A DNA stretch of 64,000 nucleotides from Rhizobium sp. AQ_MP (lineage in GTDB: Bacteria > Pseudomonadota > Alphaproteobacteria > Rhizobiales > Rhizobiaceae), in the NCBI RefSeq assembly GCF_014237835.1, contig NZ_JACJVI010000007.1:1-64000 (forward strand). The letters are read 5' to 3'. Shown here piece after piece: positions 11,103 to 21,603 of this stretch. Positions within the stretch are counted from its first letter, which is position 1; each line of letters begins with the position of its first letter. The notes under the pieces are model-generated. The model was not told the origin of the DNA. It did no database searches and worked only from the letters and a program-made list of their open reading frames with translations. A program made the position numbers and the translations under genes.

Positions 11103-11411
11103 ATGGAAATCGGTCTTTCCCACTACCTCACGGTGAGTGCCATCCTCTTCACCCTCGGCGTCTTCGGTATCTTCCTGAACCGCAAGAACGTCATCGTCAT
11201 CCTGATGTCGGTCGAACTCATCCTGCTCGCCGTCAACATCAACATGGTGGCCTTTTCGACCTTCCTCGGCGACCTCGTCGGCCAGGTCTTCGCGCTGTTT
11301 ATCCTGACGGTTGCTGCCGCTGAAGCGGCTATCGGTCTCGCGATCCTGGTGGTCTTCTACCGTAATCGCGGCTCCATCGCCGTCGAAGACGTCAACATGA
11401 TGAAGGGCTGA
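11103..11411 (+). CDS. nuoK: NADH-quinone oxidoreductase subunit K
   Basis: A 102-residue membrane subunit (ND4L homologue) of standard length with three spans. The two buried glutamates used in proton transfer are in place, in the [12 protein letters not shown] segment (second span) and in [12 protein letters not shown] (third span). It lies 7 bases before nuoL. Confidence 0.96.
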   Translation: MEIGLSHYLTVSAILFTLGVFGIFLNRKNVIVILMSVELILLAVNINMVAFSTFLGDLVGQVFALFILTVAAAEAAIGLAILVVFYRNRGSIAVEDVNMMKG

Positions 11412-11418
11412 TCGGGTC

Positions 11419-13413
11419 ATGATCTACAAGGCTATCGTCTTTCTTCCCCTGATCGGCTTCCTGATCGCCGGCCTCTTCGGCCGTCAGATCGGTGCCAAGG
11501 CTTCGGAATACATCACCACCGGTCTGATGATCATCGTCGCGGTGCTCTCCTGGATCGTGTTCTTCAACGTCGCCATGAGCCATGAGGCCCACGAGGTCAT
11601 CAAGGTTCCGGTCCTGCGCTGGATCCAGTCCGGCGGCATCGATGTCGAATGGGCCTTCCGCGTCGACACGCTGACGGCGGTCATGTTCGTGGTCGTCAAC
11701 TCGGTGTCGTGCCTCGTGCACCTCTACTCAATCGGCTACATGCATCACGACCCGCATCGGCCGCGCTTCTTTGCCTATCTCTCGCTCTTCACTTTCGCGA
11801 TGCTGATGCTCATCACGTCGGACAACCTGCTGCAGATGTTCTTCGGCTGGGAAGGCGTGGGTCTGGCGTCCTATCTGCTGATCGGCTTCTGGTTCAAGAA
11901 GCCCTCTGCGTCTGCCGCTGCCATGAAGGCCTTCATCGTCAACCGCGTCGGTGACTTCGGCTTCATTCTCGGCATTTCCGCCATCTTCGTGATGTTTGGT
12001 TCGATCAACTTCGAAACCATCTTCGCCTCGGCCCAGTCCTATCTGCCGGCCGATCCGAATGCGGCGCCGGAAGTCGTCCTGAACCTCTTTGGTCTGCAGC
12101 TCGACCGCAGCCATGCGCTGACCGGCGCCTGCCTGCTGCTCTTCATGGGCGCGATGGGTAAGTCGGCGCAGTTCCTGCTGCACACCTGGCTGCCGGACGC
12201 CATGGAAGGCCCGACCCCGGTTTCGGCCCTCATTCATGCCGCGACCATGGTCACCGCCGGCGTCTTCCTCGTTGCCCGCATGTCGCCGGTCTTCGAACTC
12301 TCGCCGGATGCTCTCACCGTCGTCACCATCGTCGGCGCGATCACGGCCTTCTTCGCTGCGACCGTCGGCCTCGTGCAGAACGACATCAAGCGCGTCATCG
12401 CCTATTCGACCTGCTCGCAGCTCGGCTACATGTTCGTGGCACTTGGCGTTGGCGCCTATGGCGCAGCCGTCTTCCACCTCTTCACGCACGCCTTCTTCAA
12501 GGCGCTGCTGTTCTTGGGCGCCGGCTCCGTCATCCATGCCGTCGATGGCGAGCAGGACATGCGTTACATGGGTGGCCTGCGCAAGCACATCCCCTACACC
12601 TTCTGGGCGATGACGATCGGCACGCTGGCGCTCACCGGCGTCGGTATCCCCGGCACGGTCATCGGCTTCGCAGGCTTCTTCTCGAAGGATGCGATCATCG
12701 AGTCTGCCTTTGCCTCGCACTCGGCTGTCGGCGGTTTCGCCTTCACCCTGCTGGTCATTGCAGCGCTGTTCACCAGCTTCTACTCGTGGCGCCTGGCGTT
12801 CATGACCTTCTTCGGCAAGCCGCGCGCTTCCGCAGACGTCATGCATCACGTCCATGAATCGCCGATGGTCATGCTGCTGCCGCTCTTGCTGCTCGGCATC
12901 GGCGCCGTCGTCGCCGGCTTCATCTTCCACGACTACTTCTTCGGCCATCACTATGCCGAGTTCTGGAAGGGCGCTCTCTTCACGCTGCCGACCAACACCA
13001 TCCTCGAAGAGTATCATGAAGTGCCGAAGTGGGTGAAATGGAGCCCCTTCGTCGCTATGGCGCTCGGCTTCGTCACGGCCTGGTACATGTATATCAAGAA
13101 CCCGTCGGCCCCGAAGAAGCTCGCCGAACAGCAGTGGCTGCTCTACCAGTTCCTGCTCAACAAGTGGTACTTCGACGAACTCTACGACTTCCTCTTCGTT
13201 CGTTCCGCCAAGGCGCTCGGCCGCTTCCTCTGGAAGAAGGGTGACGTTGCCACCATCGACGCCTATGGCCCGAACGGTGTTGCTTCGGCCGTCGGCGGTC
13301 TGACCCAGAAGGTTGTCCGCCTGCAGTCCGGCTACCTCTACCACTATGCCTTCGCGATGCTGATCGGCATTGCGGCCCTCGTTACCTGGATGATGCTCGG
13401 GAGCTCCCTCTGA
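11419..13413 (+). CDS. nuoL: NADH-quinone oxidoreductase subunit L
   Basis: A 664-residue distal antiporter-like subunit (ND5 homologue) that pumps protons and carries the long lateral helix at its C terminus. The proton_antipo_N and proton_antiporter domains are recognisable ([18 protein letters not shown] near residue 140, [20 protein letters not shown] near 250, with the essential Lys). The stop overlaps the nuoM start by one base as TGATG. Confidence 0.97.
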   Translation: MIYKAIVFLPLIGFLIAGLFGRQIGAKASEYITTGLMIIVAVLSWIVFFNVAMSHEAHEVIKVPVLRWIQSGGIDVEWAFRVDTLTAVMFVVVNSVSCLVHLYSIGYMHHDPHRPRFFAYLSLFTFAMLMLITSDNLLQMFFGWEGVGLASYLLIGFWFKKPSASAAAMKAFIVNRVGDFGFILGISAIFVMFGSINFETIFASAQSYLPADPNAAPEVVLNLFGLQLDRSHALTGACLLLFMGAMGKSAQFLLHTWLPDAMEGPTPVSALIHAATMVTAGVFLVARMSPVFELSPDALTVVTIVGAITAFFAATVGLVQNDIKRVIAYSTCSQLGYMFVALGVGAYGAAVFHLFTHAFFKALLFLGAGSVIHAVDGEQDMRYMGGLRKHIPYTFWAMTIGTLALTGVGIPGTVIGFAGFFSKDAIIESAFASHSAVGGFAFTLLVIAALFTSFYSWRLAFMTFFGKPRASADVMHHVHESPMVMLLPLLLLGIGAVVAGFIFHDYFFGHHYAEFWKGALFTLPTNTILEEYHEVPKWVKWSPFVAMALGFVTAWYMYIKNPSAPKKLAEQQWLLYQFLLNKWYFDELYDFLFVRSAKALGRFLWKKGDVATIDAYGPNGVASAVGGLTQKVVRLQSGYLYHYAFAMLIGIAALVTWMMLGSSL

Positions 13414-14924
13414 TGACCGATTGGCCCATTCTCTCGACGGTCACCTTCCTTCCTCTGGTCGGCGTGGCTCTGCTGCTGCTGACCCGTGGTGACACCTCCC
13501 TCGGCCGCCGCAACATCCTGAACGTCTCGCTGCTGACGACGGTCTTCACCTTCGTCGTGTCGCTCTTCATCTGGATCAACTTCGACAATTCGAATACCGG
13601 CTTCCAGATGGTGGAGAAGCACTCCTGGCTCGGGACCGGCATTTCCTACCATGTCGGCGTCGACGGCATCTCGATGCTGTTCGTCATCCTGACGACGCTG
13701 CTGATGCCCTTCTGCATTCTCGCGAGCTGGACCTCGGTCGAGAAGCGCCTGAAGGAGTACATGATCGCGTTCCTGGTCCTCGAGACCTTGATGATCGGCG
13801 TCTTCGTGTCGCTCGACATCGTGCTCTTCTACGTCTTCTTCGAGGCCGGCCTGATCCCGATGTTCATCATCATCGGCGTCTGGGGTGGCAAGGATCGCGT
13901 CTACGCGTCGTACAAGTTCTTCCTGTATACGCTGCTCGGCTCGGTGCTGATGCTGCTTGCCATCATGGCGATGTACTGGGATGCCGGCACGACCGACATT
14001 GCTGCTCTCCTGCAGCACGACTTCCCGCCGCAGATGCAGACCTGGCTCTGGCTCGCCTTCTTCGCTTCCTTCGCGGTGAAGATGCCGATGTGGCCTGTTC
14101 ATACTTGGCTGCCGGACGCGCACGTTCAGGCCCCGACCGCAGGCTCGGTCATCCTGGCGGGCATCCTCCTGAAGCTCGGCGGCTACGGCTTCCTGCGCTT
14201 CTCGCTGCCGATGTTCCCGCTCGCTTCCGACTTCTTCGCACCTTTCGTTTTCGCGCTGTCGGTGATTGCCATCATCTACACCTCGCTGGTCGCGATGATG
14301 CAGGAAGACATCAAGAAGCTGATCGCCTATTCCTCCGTCGCCCACATGGGTTACGTGACCATGGGTATCTTCGCCGCCAACCAGCAGGGCGTGCAGGGTG
14401 CGATCTTCCAGATGATCAGCCACGGCTTCGTGTCTGGCGCGCTCTTCCTCTGTGTCGGCGTCATCTATGACCGTCTCCATACCCGCGAGATCGCGGCCTA
14501 TGGTGGTCTGGTCAACAACATGCCGAAATACGCCTTGGCCTTCATGGTCTTCACTATGGCGAATGTCGGCCTGCCGGGCACCTCGGGCTTCATCGGCGAA
14601 TTCCTGACCCTCATCGGCGTCTTCCGCGTCAACACCTGGGTCGCGCTCTTTGCCGCCACCGGCGTCATCCTCTCGGCCGCCTACGCGCTCTGGCTTTATC
14701 GCCGGGTGGTCTTCGGCGCGCTGGAGAAGGAAAGCCTGAAGGCAATGCTCGACCTTTCCGCTCGCGAAAAGCTGGTTCTCTACCCGCTGATCGCACTCAC
14801 CATCTTCTTCGGCGTCTATCCGGCTCCCATCCTCGATGCGACCGCCGCTTCCGTCGACAATCTGGTGAACAACTACTCCGCAGCCTTGCAAGCAGCCCAG
14901 TCTCTGGCGCTGGTTGCGAACTGA
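13413..14924 (+). CDS. nuoM: NADH-quinone oxidoreductase subunit M
   Basis: A 503-residue antiporter-like membrane subunit (ND4 homologue) with about 14 spans. Conserved motifs include [18 protein letters not shown], with the functional Glu, and [20 protein letters not shown], with the functional Lys. It is directly coupled to nuoL by a one-base overlap and followed 18 bases later by nuoN. Confidence 0.97.
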   Translation: MTDWPILSTVTFLPLVGVALLLLTRGDTSLGRRNILNVSLLTTVFTFVVSLFIWINFDNSNTGFQMVEKHSWLGTGISYHVGVDGISMLFVILTTLLMPFCILASWTSVEKRLKEYMIAFLVLETLMIGVFVSLDIVLFYVFFEAGLIPMFIIIGVWGGKDRVYASYKFFLYTLLGSVLMLLAIMAMYWDAGTTDIAALLQHDFPPQMQTWLWLAFFASFAVKMPMWPVHTWLPDAHVQAPTAGSVILAGILLKLGGYGFLRFSLPMFPLASDFFAPFVFALSVIAIIYTSLVAMMQEDIKKLIAYSSVAHMGYVTMGIFAANQQGVQGAIFQMISHGFVSGALFLCVGVIYDRLHTREIAAYGGLVNNMPKYALAFMVFTMANVGLPGTSGFIGEFLTLIGVFRVNTWVALFAATGVILSAAYALWLYRRVVFGALEKESLKAMLDLSAREKLVLYPLIALTIFFGVYPAPILDATAASVDNLVNNYSAALQAAQSLALVAN

Positions 14925-14942
14925 CGACAGGATCCTTTGGAC

Positions 14943-16388
14943 ATGACCGTTGAAACTCTCATTGCTAGCCTGCACCTGGTCACGCCGGAACTGATCCTGG
15001 CGGTGGGCGCCATGGTGCTGCTCATGATCGGCGTGTTTTCGGGCGATCGGTCGAACAGTGTCGTCACGGGCCTTGCGATCGCACTTCTGATCTTCTCCGG
15101 TGCCTGGCTCATCTTCTCCGGCGCGGAGGGAGAGGCCTTCAATGGCGCCTACCTCGCGGACGGCTACGCCAAGTTCATGAAGATCCTCGCACTCATCGGC
15201 TCGGTGACGGCGATGATCATGGCCGTTGGTCACGCCCGCTACGACCACCTCGACAAGTTCGAATTCCCGGTCCTGCTGGTGCTCGCGACCCTCGGCGTCA
15301 TGCTGATGATCTCGGCCAACGACCTGATCACGCTCTATATGGCGCTCGAACTGCAGTCGCTCGCGCTCTACGTCGTTGCCGCCATCAATCGCGACAGCCT
15401 GCGTTCGACAGAAGCCGGCCTGAAGTACTTCGTCCTCGGCGCCTTGTCGTCGGGCATGCTGCTCTACGGCATGTCGCTGGTCTACGGCTTCACCGGCAAC
15501 ACCGGCTTTGACGAAATCGCCGCCGTTCTCTCGCAGGGCGAACCCTCGCTCGGCCTGATCTTCGGCCTCGTCTTCGTCCTCGCAGGTCTGGCATTCAAGA
15601 TCTCTGCCGTGCCGTTCCACATGTGGACGCCGGACGTTTACGAAGGTGCGCCAACCCCGGTTACCGCCTTCCTGGCGGCGGCCCCGAAAATCGGCGCCAT
15701 GGCGATCTTCGTCCGTATCGTCATCGAAGCCTTCCTGCCGATCTTTGCCGAGTGGCAGCAGATCGTCGTCTTCATCGCGATTGCGTCGATGGTACTCGGT
15801 TCGGTCGCTGCGATTGGTCAGAAGAACATCAAGCGACTGATGGCCTATTCCTCGATCGGTCATATGGGTTACGCGCTGGTCGGGCTGGCCGCCGGCAATG
15901 ACACCGGCGTCGCCGGCGTCCTGCTCTACATGATGATCTATCTGGTCATGACGCTCGGCACCTTCGCCTGCATCATGGCCATGCGCCAGAAGGAAGGCGG
16001 CAATGTCGAGAACATCGACGATCTCGCCGGCCTGTCGACAACGCGCCCCTTCATGGCCTTCGTGCTGACCGCGTTGATGTTCTCGCTCGCCGGCATCCCG
16101 CCGCTCGCAGGCTTCTTCGCCAAGTACTTCGTCTTCGTGGCCGCGATCGAAGCCAAGCTTTATGCGCTGGCGATCATCGGTGTGCTCGCCTCGGTTATCG
16201 GTGCCTATTACTACCTGCGCATCATCAAGGTCATGTGGTTCGATGAAGCAAAGGGCGAGTTCGCCCGGACGTCGATCGAGCTTCGTCTCGTCTTCGGTCT
16301 CTCCGGCCTCTTCGTGGTCGGTTATGTCCTCTTCGGCGGCCCGCTTGGGACTGCTGCCGAAGCAGCTGCGAAGACGTTGTTTAATTGA
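14943..16388 (+). CDS. nuoN: NADH-quinone oxidoreductase subunit N
   Basis: A 481-residue antiporter-like membrane subunit (ND2 homologue), the last core gene of the operon. It has about 14 spans; the [17 protein letters not shown] segment and the [20 protein letters not shown] segment hold the expected Glu and Lys. ATG 14943 is chosen over the TTG at 14937 because it has a better placed AGGATCC-like site. The stop overlaps the birA start by four bases. Confidence 0.96.
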   Translation: MTVETLIASLHLVTPELILAVGAMVLLMIGVFSGDRSNSVVTGLAIALLIFSGAWLIFSGAEGEAFNGAYLADGYAKFMKILALIGSVTAMIMAVGHARYDHLDKFEFPVLLVLATLGVMLMISANDLITLYMALELQSLALYVVAAINRDSLRSTEAGLKYFVLGALSSGMLLYGMSLVYGFTGNTGFDEIAAVLSQGEPSLGLIFGLVFVLAGLAFKISAVPFHMWTPDVYEGAPTPVTAFLAAAPKIGAMAIFVRIVIEAFLPIFAEWQQIVVFIAIASMVLGSVAAIGQKNIKRLMAYSSIGHMGYALVGLAAGNDTGVAGVLLYMMIYLVMTLGTFACIMAMRQKEGGNVENIDDLAGLSTTRPFMAFVLTALMFSLAGIPPLAGFFAKYFVFVAAIEAKLYALAIIGVLASVIGAYYYLRIIKVMWFDEAKGEFARTSIELRLVFGLSGLFVVGYVLFGGPLGTAAEAAAKTLFN

Positions 16389-17152
16389 GCAGCCTTGGTA
16401 GACCGCGCCGGATCTCGCTTGATGATTTCCGGCACGAAGCCCTAGACGAAGTTTCGTCCACCAATACGGAAGCATTCGCCCGCGCTCGCGCGGGCGATTC
16501 CGGTTTTCTGTGGCTGACAGCCGAGCGCCAGACGGGTGGGCGTGGGCGTCGGGGCAGACCCTGGGTTTCGGAACGAGGCAATCTCTATTCCACCCTGCTG
16601 CTCATCGACCCTGCACCACCCGAACAACTCGGCTCCCTGCCACTGGCCGTGGCGCTCGCGGTCCACGCGGCGGTCCAGTCGGTCATGCCGCCAGGCAGTG
16701 AGCCGGTGGAGATCAAGTGGCCGAACGACGTCTTGATCGGCCGCAAGAAGACCTCTGGCATTTTGCTGGAGGCCGAACGCCTTGCCGATGGACACATGGC
16801 GCTGGCGATCGGTATCGGCATTAATATCACGCATCGCCCGGACCTCGCCCTCTATCCTGTCACGTCTCTGGCCGATGAGGGCGCAGCGACGTCGCCTGCG
16901 GAATTCTTCGCTCATCTCTTCGCCGAGATGGCCGAGATACTCTCCATCTGGGATGAGGGCAGGGGGATTGCCGAGATTGTCCACCGCTGGCGCGGCGTCG
17001 CCTGCGGCATTGGTGAGAAAATCACCGTGAACCTCCCGGATCGCTCGATTTCCGGTATCTTTTCCGGAATCGATGATAAGGGAGTTTTGTTGCTCGACCG
17101 CGGTGCCGACGGAATGATGTCGGTCTCCGCTGGGGATGTGTTTTTCGGGTAG
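16385..17152 (+). CDS. birA: biotin--[acetyl-CoA-carboxylase] ligase
   Basis: A 255-residue class I biotin protein ligase that attaches biotin to the carrier domain of carboxylases. The catalytic core is intact: the TNTEAF segment, the biotinyl-AMP loop [10 protein letters not shown] near residue 50, and [19 protein letters not shown] near 115 with the active-site Lys. The N-terminal DNA-binding domain of E. coli BirA is absent, so it should not be a repressor. The start is probably TTG 16385, overlapping the nuoN stop, because no ATG precedes the core. Confidence 0.93.
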   Translation: MSSLGRPRRISLDDFRHEALDEVSSTNTEAFARARAGDSGFLWLTAERQTGGRGRRGRPWVSERGNLYSTLLLIDPAPPEQLGSLPLAVALAVHAAVQSVMPPGSEPVEIKWPNDVLIGRKKTSGILLEAERLADGHMALAIGIGINITHRPDLALYPVTSLADEGAATSPAEFFAHLFAEMAEILSIWDEGRGIAEIVHRWRGVACGIGEKITVNLPDRSISGIFSGIDDKGVLLLDRGADGMMSVSAGDVFFG

Positions 17153-17170
17153 ACTGGATCGGGAAGAAGA

Positions 17171-18838
17171 ATGGCCAAGAACGACGAACTGGTTTTCCTG
17201 CCGCTGGGCGGCGTGGGTGAAATCGGCATGAACCTCGCTTTGTACGGCTATGGCCCGCCGTCCAATCGCCAGTGGATCATGGTCGACTGCGGCGTGACCT
17301 TCGCTGGCCCCGATCTGCCGGGCGTTGATCTGGTCCTGCCCGATATCCGCTTCATCAAATCGCAAAAGAAAAACCTCAAGGGCATCATCATCACGCATGC
17401 CCATGAGGATCACTACGGCGCGCTGAACGATCTCTGGCCGGGCCTGAATGTGCCGGTCTATGCCTCGCGCTTCACCGCCGGCATGCTCGAAGCCAAGCGC
17501 GATTACGAGGGTTCGCGCGCCGAGATCCCGATCACGCCTTTTAAGCAGGGCGACCGGATCAATGTCGGTCCCTTCGAGATCGAAGCGATCGGCGTCAACC
17601 ACTCGATCCCCGAGCCCATGTCGCTGGTCATCCGCACGCCGCTCGGCAACGTCGTGCACACGGGCGACTGGAAGATCGACCATAATCCTTCGCTCGGCCC
17701 GCTGACCGACGAAGCCCGTTTCCGCGCCGTCGGCGACGAAGGCGTTCTGGCGCTCCTCTGCGACAGCACGAATGCGGTACGGGACGGCGTCTCGCCCTCG
17801 GAAGAGGAAGTCTCCAGGGGCCTGCAGAAAATCATCGAGGCGGCGGAAGGCCGTGTCGCCATCACCACCTTCTCATCGAATGTCGGCCGTATCCGCTCAA
17901 TCGCCCAGGCCGCCGAAGCCGCCGGTCGCGAAGTCCTGCTGCTCGGCAGCTCACTGAAGCGCGTCACGGCGGTCGCTGACGACATCGGCATCATGCAGGG
18001 CATCAAGCCTTTCATCGCCGAAGACGAATATGGCTTCATCCCGCGCGACAAGATCGTGGTCATCCTCACCGGATCCCAGGGCGAGCCGCGTGCCGCCCTT
18101 GCCAAGCTCTCGCGCGACGAGATGCGCAATGTCGCGCTGACCTCCGGCGATACGGTCGTCTTCTCTTCGCGCGCCATCCCCGGCAACGAAAAGGCCATCC
18201 TCGAGATCAAGAATGGTCTGATCGAGCAGGGCGTGCACATCATCACCGACAGCGAGGCCCTGGTCCATGTGTCCGGCCATCCGCGCCGCAACGAACTCCT
18301 GAAGATGTATGAGTGGGTTCGCCCGCAGATGCTGGTCCCGGTGCATGGCGAAGCGGCTCATCTGGTTGCCCAGAAGGAGCTCGCGCTGCAGGCCGGCATC
18401 CCGACCGTGCCCCATGTCCGCAATGGTGATATTCTCCGGATTGCCCCGGGCCCGGCGGAAGTCATCGATCAGGCCCCCTTCGGCCGCGTCTACAAGGACG
18501 GCAAGCTGGTGGGTGACCTTGAGGAAATGGGTATCGCGGACCGTAAGAAGCTCGCCTATGTCGGCCATGTCGCCGTCAGCGTGATTCTCGACAGCCGCTA
18601 CGACTTCCTTGGTGACCCCGATGTCGTGCCCTTCGGCCTGCCGGAATTCGACGACGAGGGTGAGTCGATGGAGGACACGCTGTATGACGCGGTGCTGGGC
18701 GCGGTCGAAAGCATCCCGCGCAGCCGCCGCAAGGACCTGGAGACCGTGCGCGAGGCAGTCCGCCGGGCCGTTCGCTCCACAGCCAACGAAGCCTGGGGCA
18801 AGAAGCCCGTTGTTACGGTCTTCCTGACCAAAGTCTGA
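17171..18838 (+). CDS. rnj: ribonuclease J
   Basis: A 555-residue metallo-beta-lactamase/beta-CASP nuclease for RNA maturation and decay. The zinc-binding motif HAHEDHYGAL is near residue 77, with further ligand regions at VVHTGDWKID and VSGHPRRNEL (the beta-CASP segment). RNase J normally has both 5'-3' exonuclease and endonuclease activity. It sits 18 bases after birA with a GGAAGA ribosome site. RNase J next to the complex I genes is a typical alphaproteobacterial order as I recall it. Confidence 0.95.
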   Translation: MAKNDELVFLPLGGVGEIGMNLALYGYGPPSNRQWIMVDCGVTFAGPDLPGVDLVLPDIRFIKSQKKNLKGIIITHAHEDHYGALNDLWPGLNVPVYASRFTAGMLEAKRDYEGSRAEIPITPFKQGDRINVGPFEIEAIGVNHSIPEPMSLVIRTPLGNVVHTGDWKIDHNPSLGPLTDEARFRAVGDEGVLALLCDSTNAVRDGVSPSEEEVSRGLQKIIEAAEGRVAITTFSSNVGRIRSIAQAAEAAGREVLLLGSSLKRVTAVADDIGIMQGIKPFIAEDEYGFIPRDKIVVILTGSQGEPRAALAKLSRDEMRNVALTSGDTVVFSSRAIPGNEKAILEIKNGLIEQGVHIITDSEALVHVSGHPRRNELLKMYEWVRPQMLVPVHGEAAHLVAQKELALQAGIPTVPHVRNGDILRIAPGPAEVIDQAPFGRVYKDGKLVGDLEEMGIADRKKLAYVGHVAVSVILDSRYDFLGDPDVVPFGLPEFDDEGESMEDTLYDAVLGAVESIPRSRRKDLETVREAVRRAVRSTANEAWGKKPVVTVFLTKV

Positions 18839-18894
18839 GGGACGGCGCGGGCAGGGTTGACCTAATCTTTGTCCGTGAAGTCTGGAGGAGAGCC

Positions 18895-19299
18895 ATGCTC
18901 GGTCGCGTCAACCATATCGCCATCGCCGTCCCTGACCTTGCTGCCGCAACGGCAAGCTACCGCGATACGCTGGGGGCCAAGGTTTCCCAGGCGCAGGCCT
19001 TGCCCGAACATGGCGTGACTGTCGTCTTCGTGGAACTTGACAACACCAAGGTGGAACTCCTGGAGCCGCTCGGCGAGGCTTCGCCGATTGCCGCATTTCT
19101 CGAGAAGAACCCCTCGGGCGGCATGCACCACATATGTTACGAAGTCGCCGATATCCTGGCTGCCCGTGATCAGCTATCGGCCTCCGGTGCGCGCGTTCTG
19201 GGCAGTGGCGAACCGAAGATCGGTGCCCACGGCAAGCCGGTTCTTTTCCTGCATCCAAAGGATTTCTACGGCACGCTGATCGAGCTCGAACAGGTCTGA
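18895..19299 (+). CDS. mce: methylmalonyl-CoA epimerase
   Basis: A 134-residue vicinal-oxygen-chelate protein that interconverts (R)- and (S)-methylmalonyl-CoA in propionyl-CoA degradation. The two beta-alpha-beta-beta-beta modules are recognisable: NHIAIAVPDL at the start with the first metal His, GGMHHICYEV near residue 78 with the second, and GTLIELEQV at the end with the metal Glu. The length is that of the family. It has a strong GGAGGAG ribosome site. Confidence 0.95.
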   Translation: MLGRVNHIAIAVPDLAAATASYRDTLGAKVSQAQALPEHGVTVVFVELDNTKVELLEPLGEASPIAAFLEKNPSGGMHHICYEVADILAARDQLSASGARVLGSGEPKIGAHGKPVLFLHPKDFYGTLIELEQV

Positions 19300-19365
19300 C
19301 GCAGTCTCACATGCCGATGAAGCGATCTTGATCAGGAGCCGTTGCGCCCTGCGACGCTTTTGTCT

Positions 19366-19394
19366 TTGTGCTGATCTCCGTCAGCGACTATAGG
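19366..19394 (+). promoter_or_regulatory. candidate sigma-70 promoter of the DUF1467 gene
   Basis: TTGTGC at 19366-19371 and TATAGG at 19389-19394 are separated by exactly 17 bases and lie about 50 bases before the DUF1467 start. This suggests the gene has its own promoter and is not only read from the long nuo transcript. Confidence 0.5.
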
Positions 19395-19444
19395 GGACTG
19401 GCAGCGCAGGCGTGGCCTGCAGCGTTAGTCTGGAGCGAGACACT

Positions 19445-19723
19445 ATGGCAATCCTGTCGGGACTGGCAGTCTACTTTGTAATCTGGTGGCTCACGCTGTT
19501 TGCCGTACTGCCGATCGGTCTGCGCACGCAGGACGAGGATCAGAACGTCGTGCCGGGCACCGTGGCAAGCGCCCCCGCGCGCTTCCGGGCGCTGCGCATC
19601 TTCCTGACGACGACGGTGGTATCCGGTCTGATCTATGGCGCCTGGTATGTTGCTGGCACCTATTTCGGCATCGGCTTCAAGGACCTGCCGATCATCATGC
19701 CGGGGCTCGAGCCGAGGGCCTGA
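19445..19723 (+). CDS. DUF1467 family membrane protein
   Basis: A 92-residue protein with two predicted membrane spans (about residues 5-25 and 55-75) and the characteristic opening VYFVIWWLTLFAVLPIGLRT, which identifies DUF1467. Function unknown. The family is mostly alphaproteobacterial and usually lies between mce and proS, as here. The start is ATG 19445 with a GGAGCGAG site; the frame is open to 19412 but that extension is not hydrophobic or conserved in character. Confidence 0.88.
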   Translation: MAILSGLAVYFVIWWLTLFAVLPIGLRTQDEDQNVVPGTVASAPARFRALRIFLTTTVVSGLIYGAWYVAGTYFGIGFKDLPIIMPGLEPRA

Positions 19724-19748
19724 CCGAGCCGCCACCTGTAGAGAAGGC

Positions 19749-19777
19749 AAAAAAAAACAAGGTCAAAAGACCTTGTT
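19749..19777 (-). terminator. rho-independent terminator of a minus-strand small RNA
   Basis: Read on the minus strand, AACAAGGTC-TTTT-GACCTTGTT forms a perfect 9-pair stem followed by a run of seven or more T. The T-run lies only on this strand, so the terminator serves minus-strand transcription although no minus-strand protein gene is nearby. Confidence 0.88.
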
Positions 19778-19894
19778 CGAAGCTTCGCGTGATCCTTCAC
19801 CACTTAAGGGGCTGCGAACGAGCGCGCCTAGATCTGATCCTCCCAAGACTTGACCGCGAGTGTGGCAAAGATTTGAACTCCCTGCCTGTTTTAT
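19749..19894 (-). ncRNA. probable small RNA, alpha-r9 (Smr9C) type
   Basis: A promoter-like pair (19901-19929) and a strong terminator (19749-19777) on the minus strand bracket about 146 bases with no reading frame. The predicted start lies within the downstream arm of the repeat TGGGCT-AGGTTC-AGCCCA (about 19893-19910, which overlaps the -10 element); the rest of the transcript ends in the terminator hairpin. From memory, the alpha-r9 family was defined in Sinorhizobium meliloti by Smr9C, about 149 bases long and lying next to proS. Size, position and strand all fit. I cannot run a covariance search, so the family name is an inference; the existence of a transcript ending here is better supported. 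Confidence 0.6.
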
Positions 19895-20214
19895 GGGCTG
19901 AACCTAGCCCAAACAGTGATCGTTGTCACCCCTGAATCATGCAGATTTGTAACAGTCACCAAAAAAAATTTCGGGCCCTGTTTTTGTCGCATAAGGGTCA
20001 TCGAATGGCCGGATCTGCAGGGCTTTCGCGCGCAATATGCGCGCCGAGGCTCTCTTTGAGAGGCTGGTTCATAGAGCATCTGTGGGCGAGGGCGGTGATC
20101 GGCGCTTGCGGGTTTTCTTCTGTAGACCAACCGGCTATGAACGCTTCCTGACATCCCGTTTCAATCGCTGATTCCGCCTGCTGGGGCGGCATCGACAACC
20201 ATCTGGAATTCGTT
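19895..20214. other. gene-free leader region of proS
   Basis: About 320 bases between the small RNA start and proS. No plausible coding frame is seen. It has an A-run at 19961-19968 and a perfect inverted repeat GCGCGC-AATAT-GCGCGC near 20031-20047. It probably holds the proS promoter, but I cannot place a clear -35/-10 pair. Confidence 0.4.
19901..19929 (-). promoter_or_regulatory. candidate promoter of the minus-strand small RNA
   Basis: On the minus strand GTGACA (19924-19929) and TAGGTT (19901-19906) are spaced by 17 bases, placing the transcript start near 19894. Neither hexamer is perfect, but the -35 is close to the rhizobial TTGACA type. Confidence 0.4.
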
Positions 20215-21537
20215 ATGCGTCTGTCGCGCTACTTCATGCCGATCCTGAAGGAAAACCCCAAGGAAGCCGAGATCGTCTCCCACCGCCTGATGCTGCGGAC
20301 GGGCATGATCCGCCAGCAGAGCCAGGGGATCTATTCCTGGCTGCCGCTCGGCAAGCGTGTTCTCGACAAGGTCAACGCCATCATCCGCGAAGAGCAGAAC
20401 CGCGCTGGCGCGATTGAGTTGTCGATGCCGACGCTGCAGTCCGCCGAGCTCTGGCAGGAAAGCGGTCGTTATGAGGATTACGGCAAGGAAATGCTGCGCA
20501 TCCGCGACCGGCAGGACCGCCCCATGCTCTATGGTCCGACCAATGAGGAGATGATCACCGACATCTTCCGCTCGTCGGTCAAGTCCTACAAGAGCCTGCC
20601 GCTCAACCTCTACCACATCCAGCTGAAGTTCCGTGACGAGATCCGTCCGCGCTTCGGCACCATGCGCTCGCGCGAATTCCTGATGAAGGATGCCTATTCC
20701 TTCGACCTGACCCAGGCCGACGCGATCCATTCCTACAACAAGATGTTCGTGGCTTACCTGCGCACCTTTGACCGCCTCGGGCTGCGCGCCATCCCGATGC
20801 GTGCCGATACCGGCCCGATCGGCGGCAACCACAGCCACGAATTCATCATCCTGGCCGACACCGGTGAATCGGAAGTCTTCTGCCACAAGAGCTTTGTCGA
20901 TTTCGACATTCCAGCCGTCGACACCGATTTCGACAGCGTCGAGGGGCTGCAGTCGATCTTCGACAAGTGGACCTCGGTTTATGCCGCAACCTCCGAGATG
21001 CACGACGAAGCTGCCTTCGGCGCGATCTCCGAGGGCGATCGCCTGTCCGCACGCGGCATCGAGGTCGGCCATATCTTCTATTTCGGCACCAAGTATTCCG
21101 AGCCGATGGGCGCCAAGGTGCAGGGTCCGGACGGCAAGGAACATCTTGTCCACATGGGCTCCTATGGCATCGGCCCGACGCGCCTTGTTCCCGCCATCAT
21201 CGAAGCCTCGCATGACGAGAACGGAATCATCTGGCCGGCCTCGGTCGCGCCCTTCGATGCCGTGGTGATCAACATGAAGCCGGGCGATGAGGGCTGCGAC
21301 ACGACCTGTGACCGCCTCTACACCGCCCTGCAGAATGCCGGCAAGGACGTCCTCTACGACGACACCGACGACCGCGCCGGCACGAAGTTCGCGACCGCCG
21401 ATCTGATCGGTGTTCCCGTTCAGGTCATTGCCGGTCCTCGTGCCGTCGCCGCCGGTGAAGTCGAGCTCAAGGACCGCAAGACCGGGGCCCGCGAGACGCT
21501 GACGATCGAAGCGGCGATCAACAAGCTGACGGCCTGA
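20215..21537 (+). CDS. proS: prolyl-tRNA synthetase
   Basis: A 440-residue class IIa aminoacyl-tRNA synthetase that charges tRNA-Pro. Class II motifs are visible: [14 protein letters not shown] with the motif 1 helix, [21 protein letters not shown] (motif 2), and GSYGIGPTR (motif 3). It is the short alphaproteobacterial type: the long editing insertion seen in E. coli ProS (572 residues) is missing between motifs 2 and 3, so misacylated Ala-tRNA-Pro must be handled elsewhere, if at all. Confidence 0.96.
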   Translation: MRLSRYFMPILKENPKEAEIVSHRLMLRTGMIRQQSQGIYSWLPLGKRVLDKVNAIIREEQNRAGAIELSMPTLQSAELWQESGRYEDYGKEMLRIRDRQDRPMLYGPTNEEMITDIFRSSVKSYKSLPLNLYHIQLKFRDEIRPRFGTMRSREFLMKDAYSFDLTQADAIHSYNKMFVAYLRTFDRLGLRAIPMRADTGPIGGNHSHEFIILADTGESEVFCHKSFVDFDIPAVDTDFDSVEGLQSIFDKWTSVYAATSEMHDEAAFGAISEGDRLSARGIEVGHIFYFGTKYSEPMGAKVQGPDGKEHLVHMGSYGIGPTRLVPAIIEASHDENGIIWPASVAPFDAVVINMKPGDEGCDTTCDRLYTALQNAGKDVLYDDTDDRAGTKFATADLIGVPVQVIAGPRAVAAGEVELKDRKTGARETLTIEAAINKLTA

Positions 21538-21603
21538 GGCGAGAGAGCCTCAGCCGAACCGAGACTGGGTGAGCCTTGAGCGAACCCGAGGCAAGGAGAG
21601 ACC

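Noticed and set aside
13344..16475. Very long minus-strand open frame opposite nuoM and nuoN (over 1000 codons)
   Set aside because: It mirrors two certain genes in high-GC DNA, has a charged His/Asp/Glu/Arg-rich composition typical of antisense shadows, and no ribosome site or domain.
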